A stretch of DNA of 64,000 bases from Vibrio quintilis (GTDB taxonomy: Bacteria > Pseudomonadota > Gammaproteobacteria > Enterobacterales > Vibrionaceae). The notes below the pieces were generated by a model. That model saw nothing but the letters and a program-made list of their open reading frames with translations. It had not been told where the DNA came from and made no database searches. Each line of letters begins with the position of its first letter. Positions within the stretch are counted from its first letter, which is position 1. The translations under genes were made by a program, and so were the position numbers. Shown here piece by piece: positions 38,427 through 47,677 of this stretch. The stretch lies in NCBI RefSeq assembly GCF_024529975.1, contig NZ_AP024897.1, forward strand, positions 310,001 through 374,000. The letters run 5' to 3'.

Positions 38427-38864
38427 TCAGGAGCCTGATAATATGTACTTCATGGGTACAAGCTGCTTTCCCTGACGGGTATATCGTTGGTAGAGGGTAT
38501 GAACAAGACCTGGCAGTTCATCCGCTTTCTGAGACCGGAAATGGTGGGCTCTGTAAAAATCTTCTAAATAAGGTAGTGCAAAACAATAAACCTGCTCATT
38601 GAGTATCTGCTGTTCGCAAAATGTCAGCAGTTGATGAGCAACTCCCTGTTGTCTCTTCTCTGTCGCTACGGTCATTCCGGTTAACAGTTGGTAGGGTGAT
38701 ATATTTCTGAATCTGACAGCGGCGCAAATATGATGCTGACTATCTTTGGCAATAATAACCAGCTCATCTTTTTTTGCTTTTCCGGCAGGATAGTGCTGTT
38801 TATAAAAGCGCTGAATGAGTGGTATCTTAATAGGATCGAGTTGTTCGAATAATAATTGATTCAT
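38427..38864 (-). CDS. GNAT-family N-acetyltransferase
   Basis: The start MNQLLFEQLD at 38864 is preferred over 38882 because the first residues of the longer frame are not conserved-looking. The 145-aa product has a GNAT core: ICAAVRFRNISPYQLLTGMTVATEKRQQGVAHQLL, where the acetyl-CoA loop is TEKRQQGVA. It ends with FYRAHHF, typical of the C-terminal GNAT helix. The substrate is unknown. It is divergent from murB with a 58-bp gap, so the promoters share one short region. Confidence 0.85.
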   Translation of the reverse strand: MNQLLFEQLDPIKIPLIQRFYKQHYPAGKAKKDELVIIAKDSQHHICAAVRFRNISPYQLLTGMTVATEKRQQGVAHQLLTFCEQQILNEQVYCFALPYLEDFYRAHHFRSQKADELPGLVHTLYQRYTRQGKQLVPMKYILSGS

Positions 38865-38922
38865 GAGAATCGTTTTGAGCAATCTTTATATGGATTTTAG
38901 TTTACCGGATTGATAGAAAATC

Positions 38923-39972
38923 ATGCAAATACATTCGAATGCCAGCCTGCGTTCTTATCATACTTTTGGTATTGCTCAACGTTGTAAATTTTTAGTTGAG
39001 GTGAGTTCAGTTGAAGAACTGATCGATATTTATCGCCGGCCGGAGTGGCAAAGTTTGCCAAAAATGGTTTTGGGGCAGGGGAGTAATGTGCTGTTTACGA
39101 CTTTTTATGAAGGCGTCGTGATTATAAATCGTCTGAAAGGAATGACGGTGAGTGAAGACAGCAAAAGTTATCGGCTAAAAGTTCATGCCGGGGAAGATTG
39201 GCCTGCGTTGGTTGAGTCTGCGGTCAGACAAGGAATTCCCGGCCTGGAGAATCTTGCCATGATTCCGGGTTGTGCCGGCAGTGCGCCAATACAAAATATT
39301 GGTGCTTATGGTGTGGAGTTTAAAGATGTATGTGAATACGTTGATTATCTCTGTCTGGAAACTTTTACCGTTCACCGTGTCAGCAAAGACGAATGCGGCT
39401 TTGGATACCGGGATTCAGTGTTTAAACACCACCTTTATCAGAAATCAGTTGTGGTTGGTATCGGATTAATTGTATCAAAAGACTGGATGCCACAAACCCG
39501 TTACGGTGCTTTATGCCATTTACCATCTGATGTCAGCGCTGAAGATATTTTTGAACATGTCTGCCATATTCGTCAGGAGAAACTGCCAGATCCGGAACTG
39601 ACCGGAAATGCCGGCAGCTTTTTTAAAAATCCGGTGATTACCACCGAACAATATCAGCGTTTGAAAGCGCGCTTTCCCAACATTGTGAACTATCCGCAGG
39701 AACACGGCGTTAAACTGGCTGCCGGATGGCTGATTGATCAATGTGGTTTGAAAGGCACCCGGATTGGTGACGCGCAAGTACATCCGAATCAGGCACTTGT
39801 TTTGGTGAATCAGGGAAATGCGACTGCGGAAGACGTGATCCGTTTAGCTGGCCATGTTTGCTCCCGTGTCTATGAAACCTATGGGGTTTCTCTTGAACAT
39901 GAAGTCCGGTTTATCGGGGCTGAAGGAGAAGTCTATCTGAATGAATTGCTGAAAAAGGAATGCGACGAATGA
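38923..39972 (+). CDS. murB: UDP-N-acetylenolpyruvoylglucosamine reductase
   Basis: A 349-aa FAD enzyme that makes UDP-MurNAc for peptidoglycan. N-terminal LRSYHTFGI, VLGQGSNVLF near 44-53 and the FAD-binding LAMIPGCAGSAPIQNIGAYG near 109-128 are family signatures. GNAGSFFKNP holds the catalytic Ser near 229. It overlaps birA by four bases (ATGA), so the genes are coupled, as in E. coli, where the pair lies at a similar location before the coaA-tRNA-tuf block. Confidence 0.97.
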   Translation: MQIHSNASLRSYHTFGIAQRCKFLVEVSSVEELIDIYRRPEWQSLPKMVLGQGSNVLFTTFYEGVVIINRLKGMTVSEDSKSYRLKVHAGEDWPALVESAVRQGIPGLENLAMIPGCAGSAPIQNIGAYGVEFKDVCEYVDYLCLETFTVHRVSKDECGFGYRDSVFKHHLYQKSVVVGIGLIVSKDWMPQTRYGALCHLPSDVSAEDIFEHVCHIRQEKLPDPELTGNAGSFFKNPVITTEQYQRLKARFPNIVNYPQEHGVKLAAGWLIDQCGLKGTRIGDAQVHPNQALVLVNQGNATAEDVIRLAGHVCSRVYETYGVSLEHEVRFIGAEGEVYLNELLKKECDE

Positions 39973-40946
39973 AAACGCATCAGGCGAAATTAACTATATT
40001 GTCATTATTATCTGACGGGCAATTTTATTCCGGGGAATATTTGGGAGAAAAGCTTGGTGTTTCCAGAGCGGCAGTCAGTAAACATATTAAAGGCATTCAG
40101 GATTGGGGTGTTGATGTTTTTCGTGTGCAGGGAAAAGGTTATCAGCTTGCTCAACCGATACAATTGTTGAATGAAGATTTAATAAGGCAACATGTTTCAA
40201 ACCCGATAGCGATCCATCCTATCATTGATTCGACAAACCAGTACTTACTGGAACGGGCCGGCGAAATAGAGTCAGGTACTGTCTGTCTTGCCGAATATCA
40301 GTCAAAAGGACGGGGACGGAGAGGACGTCAGTGGAACTCGCCGTTTGGTTCTAATCTTTATTTCTCCATGTACTGGAAACTGGAAGCCGGAATGGCAGCT
40401 GCTATGGGATTGAGTCTGGTGGTTGGTATTGCGGTTATTGATGCTTTGAAAGCGCTTGGTGTTAATGATGTGAAGCTTAAATGGCCGAATGATCTTTATT
40501 ATCAGGATAAAAAACTGGCGGGAATTCTTGTTGAAGTATCCGGTCAGGCAGGTGATGCCGCGCACTTAATTATTGGCATGGGGATGAATCTGTTCATGAG
40601 GAAGGAAGAAATCTCAATTGAGCAGCCATGGACGACACTTTCTCAGGTCTTGGGAGAGCAGATGATCGATCGAAATGAACTGGCGGTTGCATTAATTCGT
40701 TCCTGGAATGAAACCTTAAAAGGCTATGAAGAAAAAGGTATTGCGGGCTTTGTAGATTCCTGGAATGAAGTTGATAACTTTATTAATCGTCCGGTGAAGC
40801 TGCTGATGGGGGAGCGGATCATCCGCGGTATAGAAAGAGGAATTGATGCCCATGGTGCTGTTCTGCTGGAGACAGAAGAAGGGATTCGTAGCTTTGTTGG
40901 CGGTGAAATTTCATTAAGAAGTGATGAAAAACAGGATGACTATTAG
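39969..40946 (+). CDS. birA: Bifunctional biotin ligase and biotin operon repressor
   Basis: The ATG at 39969 overlaps the murB stop; the earlier start at 39960 is not favoured. The 325-aa protein has an N-terminal winged helix-turn-helix (YSGEYLGEKLGVSRAAVSKHI, about 20-40), for biotin-operon repression. The ligase domain has GRGRRGRQWNSPFG near 115-128 and KWPNDLYYQDKKLAGILVE near 180-198. A C-terminal SH3-like domain follows. It biotinylates AccB, whose gene is also in this window. Full length, intact. Confidence 0.96.
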   Translation: MKTHQAKLTILSLLSDGQFYSGEYLGEKLGVSRAAVSKHIKGIQDWGVDVFRVQGKGYQLAQPIQLLNEDLIRQHVSNPIAIHPIIDSTNQYLLERAGEIESGTVCLAEYQSKGRGRRGRQWNSPFGSNLYFSMYWKLEAGMAAAMGLSLVVGIAVIDALKALGVNDVKLKWPNDLYYQDKKLAGILVEVSGQAGDAAHLIIGMGMNLFMRKEEISIEQPWTTLSQVLGEQMIDRNELAVALIRSWNETLKGYEEKGIAGFVDSWNEVDNFINRPVKLLMGERIIRGIERGIDAHGAVLLETEEGIRSFVGGEISLRSDEKQDDY

Positions 40947-40954
40947 TCATCCTG
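40930..40954 (+). terminator. Hairpin over the birA stop codon
   Basis: CAGGATGACT and AGTCATCCTG around the birA TAG form a 10-bp stem with a 3-base loop. The T run is poor, so it is a weak terminator candidate between convergent birA and coaA. Confidence 0.4.
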
Positions 40955-40986
40955 TGTGCTGAATATCCGGGAAAACTGATATGAAT

Positions 40987-41907
40987 TTATTGTCGCAATA
41001 AAATTTGCTCAACCGTATGTGTTTCTCCCTTACATAAGATCAGCTGCGCTCTTTCTCTGGTTGGTAAAATGTTTTCCTGTAAGTTTTTACCGTTTATTGC
41101 GTGCCAGATATTTTTGGCAATGGAGATCGCTTCTTCTTCCGCCAGCCGGGTATAGTGACTAAAGTATGACCCCGGCGTTTTGAATGCGCCATGCCTGAAC
41201 TTCCTGAATCTTTCTATATACCATTTCTCGATGAAAACTGGGTTTGCATCAACAAAAATCGAGAAATCAAGAAAATCAGAAATAAAAACCCGGTGTGGCG
41301 CATGAGGATAATCCATGCCACTTTGCAAGACATTCAATCCTTCCAGAATCAGAATGTCGGGGTTATTGACAACTTTTTTTTCCTCTGTGATGTCGTAAGT
41401 TAAATGAGAGTATATTGGAGCAGCTACGTCGGGTTTTCCTGATTTTACATCGGATACAAACTGTACCAGTCGTTTGATGTCATAAGACTCCGGAAATCCT
41501 TTTTTTTGCATGATTCCTTTTTCAAGCAAAATTTCATTTGGATAAAGAAACCCATCGGTTGTAACCAGCTCAACCTTGGGATGATTTTCCCAGCGGGAGA
41601 GAAGAGCCTTCAGCAGGCGGGCCGTTGTACTTTTTCCAACCGCAACGCTGCCGGCAATACCAATCACAAAAGGAGGAACTCTTTTTCTTCCTAAAAACTG
41701 GTTGAGAATTGTATTTCTGGTTTGACGTGAAGCGACATATAAATTCAGTAGTCTTGCCAAAGGTAAATAAATTTCAACTGCTTCCTTCATGGTCAGCTGT
41801 TCATTAATGCCCTGTAATTCACGCAGATCGCTTTCTGACAGCGTCATTGGAACTGAATTGCGAAGTTCCGACCATTGATATCTATCAAATGATAAGTAAG
41901 GATTCAT
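40987..41907 (-). CDS. coaA: Pantothenate kinase, type I
   Basis: The start [12 protein letters not shown] at 41907 gives 306 aa (E. coli CoaA 316); the frame extends upstream but that part is Cys/Phe-rich and not conserved. It phosphorylates pantothenate, the first and feedback-regulated step of CoA synthesis. The P-loop [16 protein letters not shown] lies near 90-105, and TTDGFLYPN near 122-130. [21 protein letters not shown] segments complete the core. It is next to the tRNA-tuf operon, as in E. coli. Confidence 0.96.
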   Translation of the reverse strand: MNPYLSFDRYQWSELRNSVPMTLSESDLRELQGINEQLTMKEAVEIYLPLARLLNLYVASRQTRNTILNQFLGRKRVPPFVIGIAGSVAVGKSTTARLLKALLSRWENHPKVELVTTDGFLYPNEILLEKGIMQKKGFPESYDIKRLVQFVSDVKSGKPDVAAPIYSHLTYDITEEKKVVNNPDILILEGLNVLQSGMDYPHAPHRVFISDFLDFSIFVDANPVFIEKWYIERFRKFRHGAFKTPGSYFSHYTRLAEEEAISIAKNIWHAINGKNLQENILPTRERAQLILCKGETHTVEQILLRQ

Positions 41908-42071
41908 AATATACCTATGACTGAAATCGGCAGGTACAGCAACATACCCCAAGAAAAAAAGAGAAAGCAACAAACAATGACAATATATTAGGTTACAGCA
42001 GGGAAAATTGTCTGAAAAAGCAGCGAATAAGCAAAAACATGAGAAAATTGAATTTTTTTTTGTAGAAAGAC

Positions 42072-42100
42072 TTGCAAGGGATGAAATCATTCAATAGAAT
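42072..42100 (+). promoter_or_regulatory. Promoter of the tRNA-tuf operon
   Basis: TTGCAA (42072-42077) and TAGAAT (42095-42100) are spaced by 17 bp. A GC-rich discriminator (GCGCCCC) follows, as at stringently controlled stable-RNA promoters. It is 14 bp from the first tRNA. Confidence 0.7.
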
Positions 42101-42113
42101 GCGCCCCACTTAC

Positions 42114-42189
<76 letters not shown>

Positions 42190-42225
42190 CTTTATTCTTG
42201 AGAGAATAGAGTGAGTTAAAAATTT

Positions 42226-42310
<85 letters not shown>

Positions 42311-42347
42311 TATTCTTTAGGAAATAGCTCTTAGAGTTACTACGTGT

Positions 42348-42422
<75 letters not shown>

Positions 42423-42435
42423 CTCTATTAAGAGT

Positions 42436-42511
<76 letters not shown>

Positions 42512-42610
42512 GCTCTAAGCAAACATTTCCTTTTGTTATATACTTTATTACCAATAATTTTGGTTGCGTGGTCATAAAGCCACCTTAAATCCGTACCTAG
42601 AGGGACTATT

Positions 42611-43795
42611 ATGTCTAAAGAAAAATTTGAACGTACGAAACCGCACGTAAACGTTGGTACTATCGGCCACGTTGACCACGGTAAAACAACGCTAACAGCA
42701 GCAATCTGTACAACACTTGCAAAAGTGTATGGTGGTGAAGCGAAAGATTTCGCGTCAATCGATAACGCGCCTGAAGAGCGTGAGCGTGGTATCACAATCG
42801 CGACTTCACACGTTGAGTATGACACTCCAAGCCGTCACTACGCACACGTAGACTGTCCTGGACACGCGGATTATGTGAAAAACATGATCACAGGTGCGGC
42901 ACAGATGGATGGTGGTATCCTGGTTGTTGCAGCGACAGATGGTCCAATGCCACAGACTCGTGAGCACATCCTTTTGGGTCGTCAGGTAGGTATTCCTTAC
43001 ATCATCGTATTCATGAACAAATGTGACATGGTTGATGATGAAGAGCTGCTTGAGCTGGTAGAAATGGAAGTACGTGAACTGCTTTCAGAATATGAATTCC
43101 CAGGTGATGACCTGCCAGTAATCCAGGGTTCAGCTCTGGGTGCACTGAACGGTGAGAAGCAGTGGGAAGACAAGATTGTTGAGCTTGCAGAAGCTTTGGA
43201 TTCATATATTCCAGAGCCAGAGCGTGCAATCGACCAGGATTTCATCCTGCCAATCGAAGACGTATTCTCAATCCAGGGCCGTGGTACAGTAGTAACAGGT
43301 CGTGTAGAGCAGGGCGTTATCACAGTTGGTGATGAAGTAGAAATCATTGGTATCAAAGAAACAACCAAGACAACTTGTACTGGTGTAGAAATGTTCCGTA
43401 AGCTGCTTGACGAAGGTCGTGCAGGTGAGAACGTAGGTGTACTTCTGCGTGGTACTAAGCGTGATGAAGTAGAACGTGGTCAGGTACTGGCGAAGCCAGG
43501 TTCAATCACACCACACACGAAGTTCGAGTCAGAAGTATACGTGTTGTCGAAAGATGAAGGTGGTCGTCACACACCATTCTTCAAAGGATATCGTCCACAG
43601 TTCTACTTCCGTACAACAGACGTAACAGGTTCAATCGAGTTACCGGAAGGCGTAGAAATGGTTATGCCTGGTGACAACGTGAAAATGGTTGTTGAACTGA
43701 TTGCTCCAATCGCGATGGACGATGGTCTTCGTTTTGCGATTCGTGAAGGTGGCCGTACAGTAGGCGCCGGTGTTGTTGCTAAAATCATCGCATAA
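42611..43795 (+). CDS. tuf: Elongation factor Tu
   Basis: A 394-aa translational GTPase that brings aminoacyl-tRNA to the ribosome. GHVDHGKT (about 19-26) is the P-loop, [21 protein letters not shown] the switch II, and NKCDMVDD near 136 the guanine-specificity loop. Domains 2 and 3 follow in full. The gene lies behind four tRNAs and before secE, which makes it the tufB-type copy. Codon use is strongly biased, as expected for high expression. It ends at a strong terminator. Confidence 0.98.
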   Translation: MSKEKFERTKPHVNVGTIGHVDHGKTTLTAAICTTLAKVYGGEAKDFASIDNAPEERERGITIATSHVEYDTPSRHYAHVDCPGHADYVKNMITGAAQMDGGILVVAATDGPMPQTREHILLGRQVGIPYIIVFMNKCDMVDDEELLELVEMEVRELLSEYEFPGDDLPVIQGSALGALNGEKQWEDKIVELAEALDSYIPEPERAIDQDFILPIEDVFSIQGRGTVVTGRVEQGVITVGDEVEIIGIKETTKTTCTGVEMFRKLLDEGRAGENVGVLLRGTKRDEVERGQVLAKPGSITPHTKFESEVYVLSKDEGGRHTPFFKGYRPQFYFRTTDVTGSIELPEGVEMVMPGDNVKMVVELIAPIAMDDGLRFAIREGGRTVGAGVVAKIIA

Positions 43796-43815
43796 TGATT
43801 TGACTTAACACTAGT

Positions 43816-43843
43816 AAAAAGGGCATCATTTGATGCCCTTTTT
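43816..43843 (+). terminator. tuf terminator
   Basis: GGGCATCA (43821-43828) and TGATGCCC (43831-43838) form an 8-bp stem flanked by A5 and T5. It ends the tRNA-tuf transcript. Confidence 0.92.
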
Positions 43844-44011
43844 CTGCACTGAAGATATATATTGATTAGTTGTTAGTCAATCGTTGAGAAGTTGAACAGA
43901 AAAAGTTATTTATCTGGTTCGATATATAGCAGTTAGGTTGTATATCAACCGTATTGCCCTGCATCAGCGGGGTTATTGTCGTCTATATTAAGACTAGTAA
44001 CAGGTTGGTTT

Positions 44012-44395
44012 ATGAAAGCAAATCATGCTGAAACTCCTGAGAGCTCCAATGCAGTTGATAAGTTTAAGTGGTTTCTTGCTCTTGTTCTGTTGGCTGCTGC
44101 AGTAGTAGGTAACTCATTTTACGGTGAGACAGTCTCCATTGTTATCCGGGCAGCGGGCGTCATTGTTTTGATTGCAGCTGCGTTGGGTATCGCTGCGACA
44201 ACAGTTAAAGGTCAGATTGCGATTAAGTTTGCCCGCGAAGCAAAAATAGAAGTACGCAAAGTGGTATGGCCTACTCGTCAAGAGACGATACAGACAACGC
44301 TTATTGTTTTGGCTGTATGTGTTGTAATGGCACTAGCTCTATGGGGTATTGACGGTATTATGGTTCGTCTTGTTGCATTCGCAACAGGAGTATAG
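44012..44395 (+). CDS. secE: Preprotein translocase subunit SecE
   Basis: The start MKANHAETPESS at 44012 gives 127 aa, equal to E. coli SecE; an in-frame extension from 43976 is not conserved-looking. Three membrane helices occur (about 20-40, 45-65 and 95-115), and the conserved cytoplasmic EVRKVVWPTRQET precedes the last. It is a core subunit of the SecYEG channel. The stop is 12 bp before nusG, the standard secE-nusG operon. Confidence 0.96.
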   Translation: MKANHAETPESSNAVDKFKWFLALVLLAAAVVGNSFYGETVSIVIRAAGVIVLIAAALGIAATTVKGQIAIKFAREAKIEVRKVVWPTRQETIQTTLIVLAVCVVMALALWGIDGIMVRLVAFATGV

Positions 44396-44407
44396 AGGGT
44401 TTAATTC

Positions 44408-44956
44408 ATGAGTGAAGCTCCTAAAAAACGCTGGTACGTTGTTCAAGCCTTTTCCGGGTTTGAAGGACGGGTTGCTCAGTCATTACGTGAGCATATAAAA
44501 ATGCATGGAATGGAAGACTTATTCGGAGAAGTTCTGGTTCCTACCGAGGAAGTCGTTGAGATGCGAGCAGGCCAGCGACGCAAGAGTGAAAGAAAGTTCT
44601 TTCCGGGATATGTACTTGTGCAAATGATTATGAATGATGAATCCTGGCACCTTGTACGTAGCGTTCCCCGAGTGATGGGCTTCATTGGTGGTACATCAGA
44701 TCGTCCTGCTCCTATCACAGACAAAGAAGCAGATGCCATTTTAAATCGTTTAGAAAAAGCAAGCGAAGCGCCTCGTCCGAAAACGATGTTTGAAGCGGGT
44801 GAAGTTGTTCGAGTGAATGATGGTCCATTTGCTGACTTCAACGGTACCGTTGAAGAAGTTGACTATGAGAAGAGTCGCCTGAAAGTATCAGTATCGATCT
44901 TTGGGCGTGCAACTCCGGTTGAACTTGAGTTCGGCCAGGTTGAAAAACTGAGCTAG
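44408..44956 (+). CDS. nusG: Transcription elongation factor NusG
   Basis: A 182-aa factor that links RNA polymerase to Rho and the ribosome. The NGN domain begins [18 protein letters not shown] and contains [17 protein letters not shown] near 57-73. The KOW domain holds [21 protein letters not shown] near 134-155. It is 12 bp after secE and before the L11 operon promoter. Length matches E. coli NusG (181). Confidence 0.97.
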   Translation: MSEAPKKRWYVVQAFSGFEGRVAQSLREHIKMHGMEDLFGEVLVPTEEVVEMRAGQRRKSERKFFPGYVLVQMIMNDESWHLVRSVPRVMGFIGGTSDRPAPITDKEADAILNRLEKASEAPRPKTMFEAGEVVRVNDGPFADFNGTVEEVDYEKSRLKVSVSIFGRATPVELEFGQVEKLS

Positions 44957-44972
44957 AAATAGTTTCTCAGGG

Positions 44973-45001
44973 TTGTTTGTTGTGCGAATTATGTCTATAA
45001 T
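44973..45001 (+). promoter_or_regulatory. Promoter of the rplKA genes
   Basis: TTGTTT (44973-44978) and TATAAT (44996-45001) are spaced by 17 bp, 17 bases after the nusG stop. A C-rich discriminator (CGCCCCCC) follows. It matches the place of the E. coli L11 promoter. Confidence 0.65.
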
Positions 45002-45084
45002 TTCGCCCCCCTTATACAGGGTCTTTATTTTAACCGGGGAGCTGATCGAATGATTAGCGTCAGAACCCAAATATAGGAAATATC

Positions 45085-45513
45085 ATGGCTAAGAAAGTTG
45101 AAGCTTATATCAAGCTGCAAGTTGCAGCAGGTATGGCTAACCCAAGTCCACCAGTTGGTCCAGCTCTGGGTCAGCATGGTGTGAATATCATGGAATTCTG
45201 TAAAGCATTTAATGCAAAGACAGAATCTATCGAGAAAGGTTTGCCGACACCTGTTGTTATCACAGTCTACAATGACCGTTCGTTTACGTTTATTACTAAG
45301 ACGCCACCTGCATCAGTTCTTCTGAAGAAAGCTGCGGGTATTAAGTCTGGTTCAGGTCGTCCAAATACTGAAAAAGTAGGGACTGTAACTGACGCTCAGC
45401 TTCAGGAAATTGCAGAAACTAAAGCTGCTGATATGACTGGTGCTGATATTGAAGCGATGAAACGTTCTATCGCTGGTACTGCCCGTTCAATGGGCCTAGT
45501 GGTAGAGGGTTAA
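45085..45513 (+). CDS. rplK: 50S ribosomal protein L11
   Basis: A 142-aa ribosomal protein at the GTPase-associated centre. N-terminal [31 protein letters not shown] is typical and carries the Pro-rich face used by stringent factor. The C-terminal domain binds 23S rRNA. It is trimethylated by PrmA, whose gene is at 13103-13987. The gene is four bases before rplA, and both are expressed from the upstream promoter, with feedback by L1 expected in the leader. Confidence 0.97.
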   Translation: MAKKVEAYIKLQVAAGMANPSPPVGPALGQHGVNIMEFCKAFNAKTESIEKGLPTPVVITVYNDRSFTFITKTPPASVLLKKAAGIKSGSGRPNTEKVGTVTDAQLQEIAETKAADMTGADIEAMKRSIAGTARSMGLVVEG

Positions 45514-45517
45514 TATC

Positions 45518-46222
45518 ATGGCTAAATTAACAAAGCGTATGCGTACTATCCGCGAAAAAGTTGATGTAACTAAAGAATACGATATCAATGAAGCTGTTGC
45601 ACTTCTGAAAGAATTAGCAACTGCAAAATTCGTTGAATCAGTTGATGTTGCTGTAAACTTGGGTATTGATGCCCGTAAATCTGATCAAAACGTTCGTGGC
45701 GCAACTGTACTGCCTCATGGTACAGGTCGTGAAATCCGTGTTGCTGTATTCACTCAAGGCGCAAATGCTGAAGCTGCTAAAGAAGCAGGTGCTGATCTGG
45801 TTGGTATGGAAGATCTGGCTGAACAAGTGAAGAAAGGCGAAATGAACTTCGACGTAGTTGTTGCTTCTCCTGATGCAATGCGTGTTGTTGGTCAGCTGGG
45901 TACAATTCTTGGTCCTCGTGGCCTGATGCCAAACCCGAAAGTTGGTACTGTAACGCCTAACGTTGCTGAAGCTGTTAAGAATGCGAAAGCAGGTCAGGTT
46001 CGTTACCGTAATGATAAGAACGGTATCGTTCATACAACTATCGGAAAAGTTTCTTTCGATGTTGAACAGCTGAAAGAAAACTTAGAAGCACTTGTAATTG
46101 CTCTGAAGAAAGCAAAACCATCTACAGCGAAAGGTACTTTCCTGAAGAAGGTAAGCATTTCTACAACAATGGGTGCTGGTGTAACAGTGGATCAAGCAAC
46201 ACTGAACACTCAACAAGCATAA
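45518..46222 (+). CDS. rplA: 50S ribosomal protein L1
   Basis: A 234-aa ribosomal protein of the L1 stalk and translational repressor of the rplKA mRNA. It opens [31 protein letters not shown], and the signature region [16 protein letters not shown] near 130-150, are conserved. It ends at 46222, just before the L10 promoter and hairpin. Length equals E. coli L1. Confidence 0.97.
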   Translation: MAKLTKRMRTIREKVDVTKEYDINEAVALLKELATAKFVESVDVAVNLGIDARKSDQNVRGATVLPHGTGREIRVAVFTQGANAEAAKEAGADLVGMEDLAEQVKKGEMNFDVVVASPDAMRVVGQLGTILGPRGLMPNPKVGTVTPNVAEAVKNAKAGQVRYRNDKNGIVHTTIGKVSFDVEQLKENLEALVIALKKAKPSTAKGTFLKKVSISTTMGAGVTVDQATLNTQQA

Positions 46223-46227
46223 TTTAT

Positions 46228-46266
46228 TTGATCAGGCGCGAAAATTATGTATAATTTTGCGCCTGA
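46228..46266 (+). promoter_or_regulatory. rplJL promoter with overlapping hairpin
   Basis: TTGATC (46228-46233) and TATAAT (46250-46255) are spaced by 16 bp. They overlap a long inverted repeat (CAGGCGC-AAAATTAT with ATAATTTT-GCGCCTG, about 46232-46266), which could also weaken transcripts coming from rplKA. The 230-bp leader to rplJ would bind L10 for feedback control. Confidence 0.6.
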
Positions 46267-46496
46267 ATTTGTGGTTGGGGCTGAACTTCTTGTTTAATTT
46301 AAGCAAAAAACAGTCTCCGTCCAAGACCGTAGGTGTTTTCCTTCAGGAAACTTAATTGTCCTGCGTAGATGGTGCCCGAACTGACAGAAAGCTCTATGTT
46401 ATATAGTTATCTTTCTTCTGGGAATGCACCTCAATAGCTCTCATTACTGTAAAAATGGTAATGAGTGGTGTAACGACAACCAGGAGTAAATCCAAA

Positions 46497-46994
46497 ATGG
46501 CTTTAAATCTTCAAGACAAAAAAGCAATTGTTGCTGAAGTCAACGAAGCGGCCAGTGGTGCACTTTCTGCAGTTGTAGCTGACTCTCGTGGTGTAGATGT
46601 AAGTGCGATGACATCTCTTCGTAAACAAGCGCGTGAAGCGGGTGTTTATTTGAAAGTTGTTCGTAATACATTAGCACGTCGTGCGGTTCAGGGTACGGAT
46701 TATGAGTGTCTTAATGACACTTTTGTTGGTCCTACTCTAATCGCGTTCTCTAATGAGCACCCTGGTGCTGCTGCGCGTCTTTTCAAAGACTTCGCGAAAG
46801 AGAATGACAAATTTGAGATTAAAGCTGCTGCATTCGAAGGCGCAGTTGCTGACGTTGAAGTACTCGCAACACTACCAACTTACGACGAAGCGATTGCACG
46901 TTTGATGATGTGCATGAAAGAAGCTTCTGCTGGCAAGCTGGTACGTACTATCGCGGCTCTACGCGATCAAAAACAAGAAGAAGCTGCGGCATAA
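46497..46994 (+). CDS. rplJ: 50S ribosomal protein L10
   Basis: The start [12 protein letters not shown] at 46497 follows an AGGAG site and gives 165 aa, as in E. coli. It holds L7/L12 dimers on the ribosome stalk through its C-terminal helix, and represses its own mRNA by binding the leader. [15 protein letters not shown] near 47-61 and [11 protein letters not shown] near 77-87 are conserved. It is 57 bp before rplL. Confidence 0.97.
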   Translation: MALNLQDKKAIVAEVNEAASGALSAVVADSRGVDVSAMTSLRKQAREAGVYLKVVRNTLARRAVQGTDYECLNDTFVGPTLIAFSNEHPGAAARLFKDFAKENDKFEIKAAAFEGAVADVEVLATLPTYDEAIARLMMCMKEASAGKLVRTIAALRDQKQEEAAA

Positions 46995-47051
46995 GCCTTG
47001 CTTTTTACTGGTTGCAAAATAAACTTATTGTTGACTTAAAAGAGAATTGTT

Positions 47052-47423
47052 ATGTCTATTACTAACGAGCAAATCCTAGACGCAGTTGCAGAAATGTCTG
47101 TAATGCAAGTTGTTGAACTTATCGAAGCAATGGAAGAAAAATTCGGCGTATCTGCTGCAGCTGCTGTTGTTGCAGGCGGTGCTGCTGCTGGTGGCGAAGC
47201 TGCTGCTGAGCAAACTGAATTTGACGTAATCCTAACTGCTGCTGGCGGTAACAAAGTTGCTGTAATCAAAGCAGTACGTGGCGCAACTGGTCTTGGCCTG
47301 AAAGAAGCTAAAGCGCTTGTTGACGGTGCTCCATCACCTCTGAAAGAAGGTGTTGAGAAAGATGAAGCAGAAGCGTTGAAAGCTCAACTTGAAGAAGCTG
47401 GTGCATCTGTTGAAGTTAAGTAA
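47052..47423 (+). CDS. rplL: 50S ribosomal protein L7/L12
   Basis: A 123-aa stalk protein. The N-terminal dimerisation part ([24 protein letters not shown]) precedes an Ala/Gly-rich hinge near 38-58. The globular C-terminal domain, with [24 protein letters not shown] near 68-90, contacts translation factors. It is followed by an attenuator-like hairpin before rpoB, as in E. coli. Confidence 0.97.
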   Translation: MSITNEQILDAVAEMSVMQVVELIEAMEEKFGVSAAAAVVAGGAAAGGEAAAEQTEFDVILTAAGGNKVAVIKAVRGATGLGLKEAKALVDGAPSPLKEGVEKDEAEALKAQLEEAGASVEVK

Positions 47424-47455
47424 TCTATACTTAATAGCTTAGCCGAAAGGCTAAT

Positions 47456-47486
47456 GGCTGGTGGTTTATTGACCACCGGCCTTTTT
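47456..47486 (+). terminator. Attenuator hairpin between rplL and rpoB
   Basis: GGCTGGTGGT (47456-47465) and ACCACCGGCC (47472-47481) form a stem with one mismatch, followed by five T. Its place fits the partial terminator that lowers rpoBC expression relative to the ribosomal genes. Confidence 0.75.
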
Positions 47487-47677
47487 GCGCTGTAGGGTGT
47501 CGACGGTTTTTCCCGCTGTTTAGGCGTTCGATATCCATGCAAAGTCGTTTGATCCAACGTGATGAAACGTAGCTACAATAAACAGCGAGTTAGTCACTGT
47601 CCTTATCCTTTAAACTTTAGATGTATAGTTTTATTGGTGGGCAGTTTGGGTCACTTATCAGCGAGCTGAGGAACCCC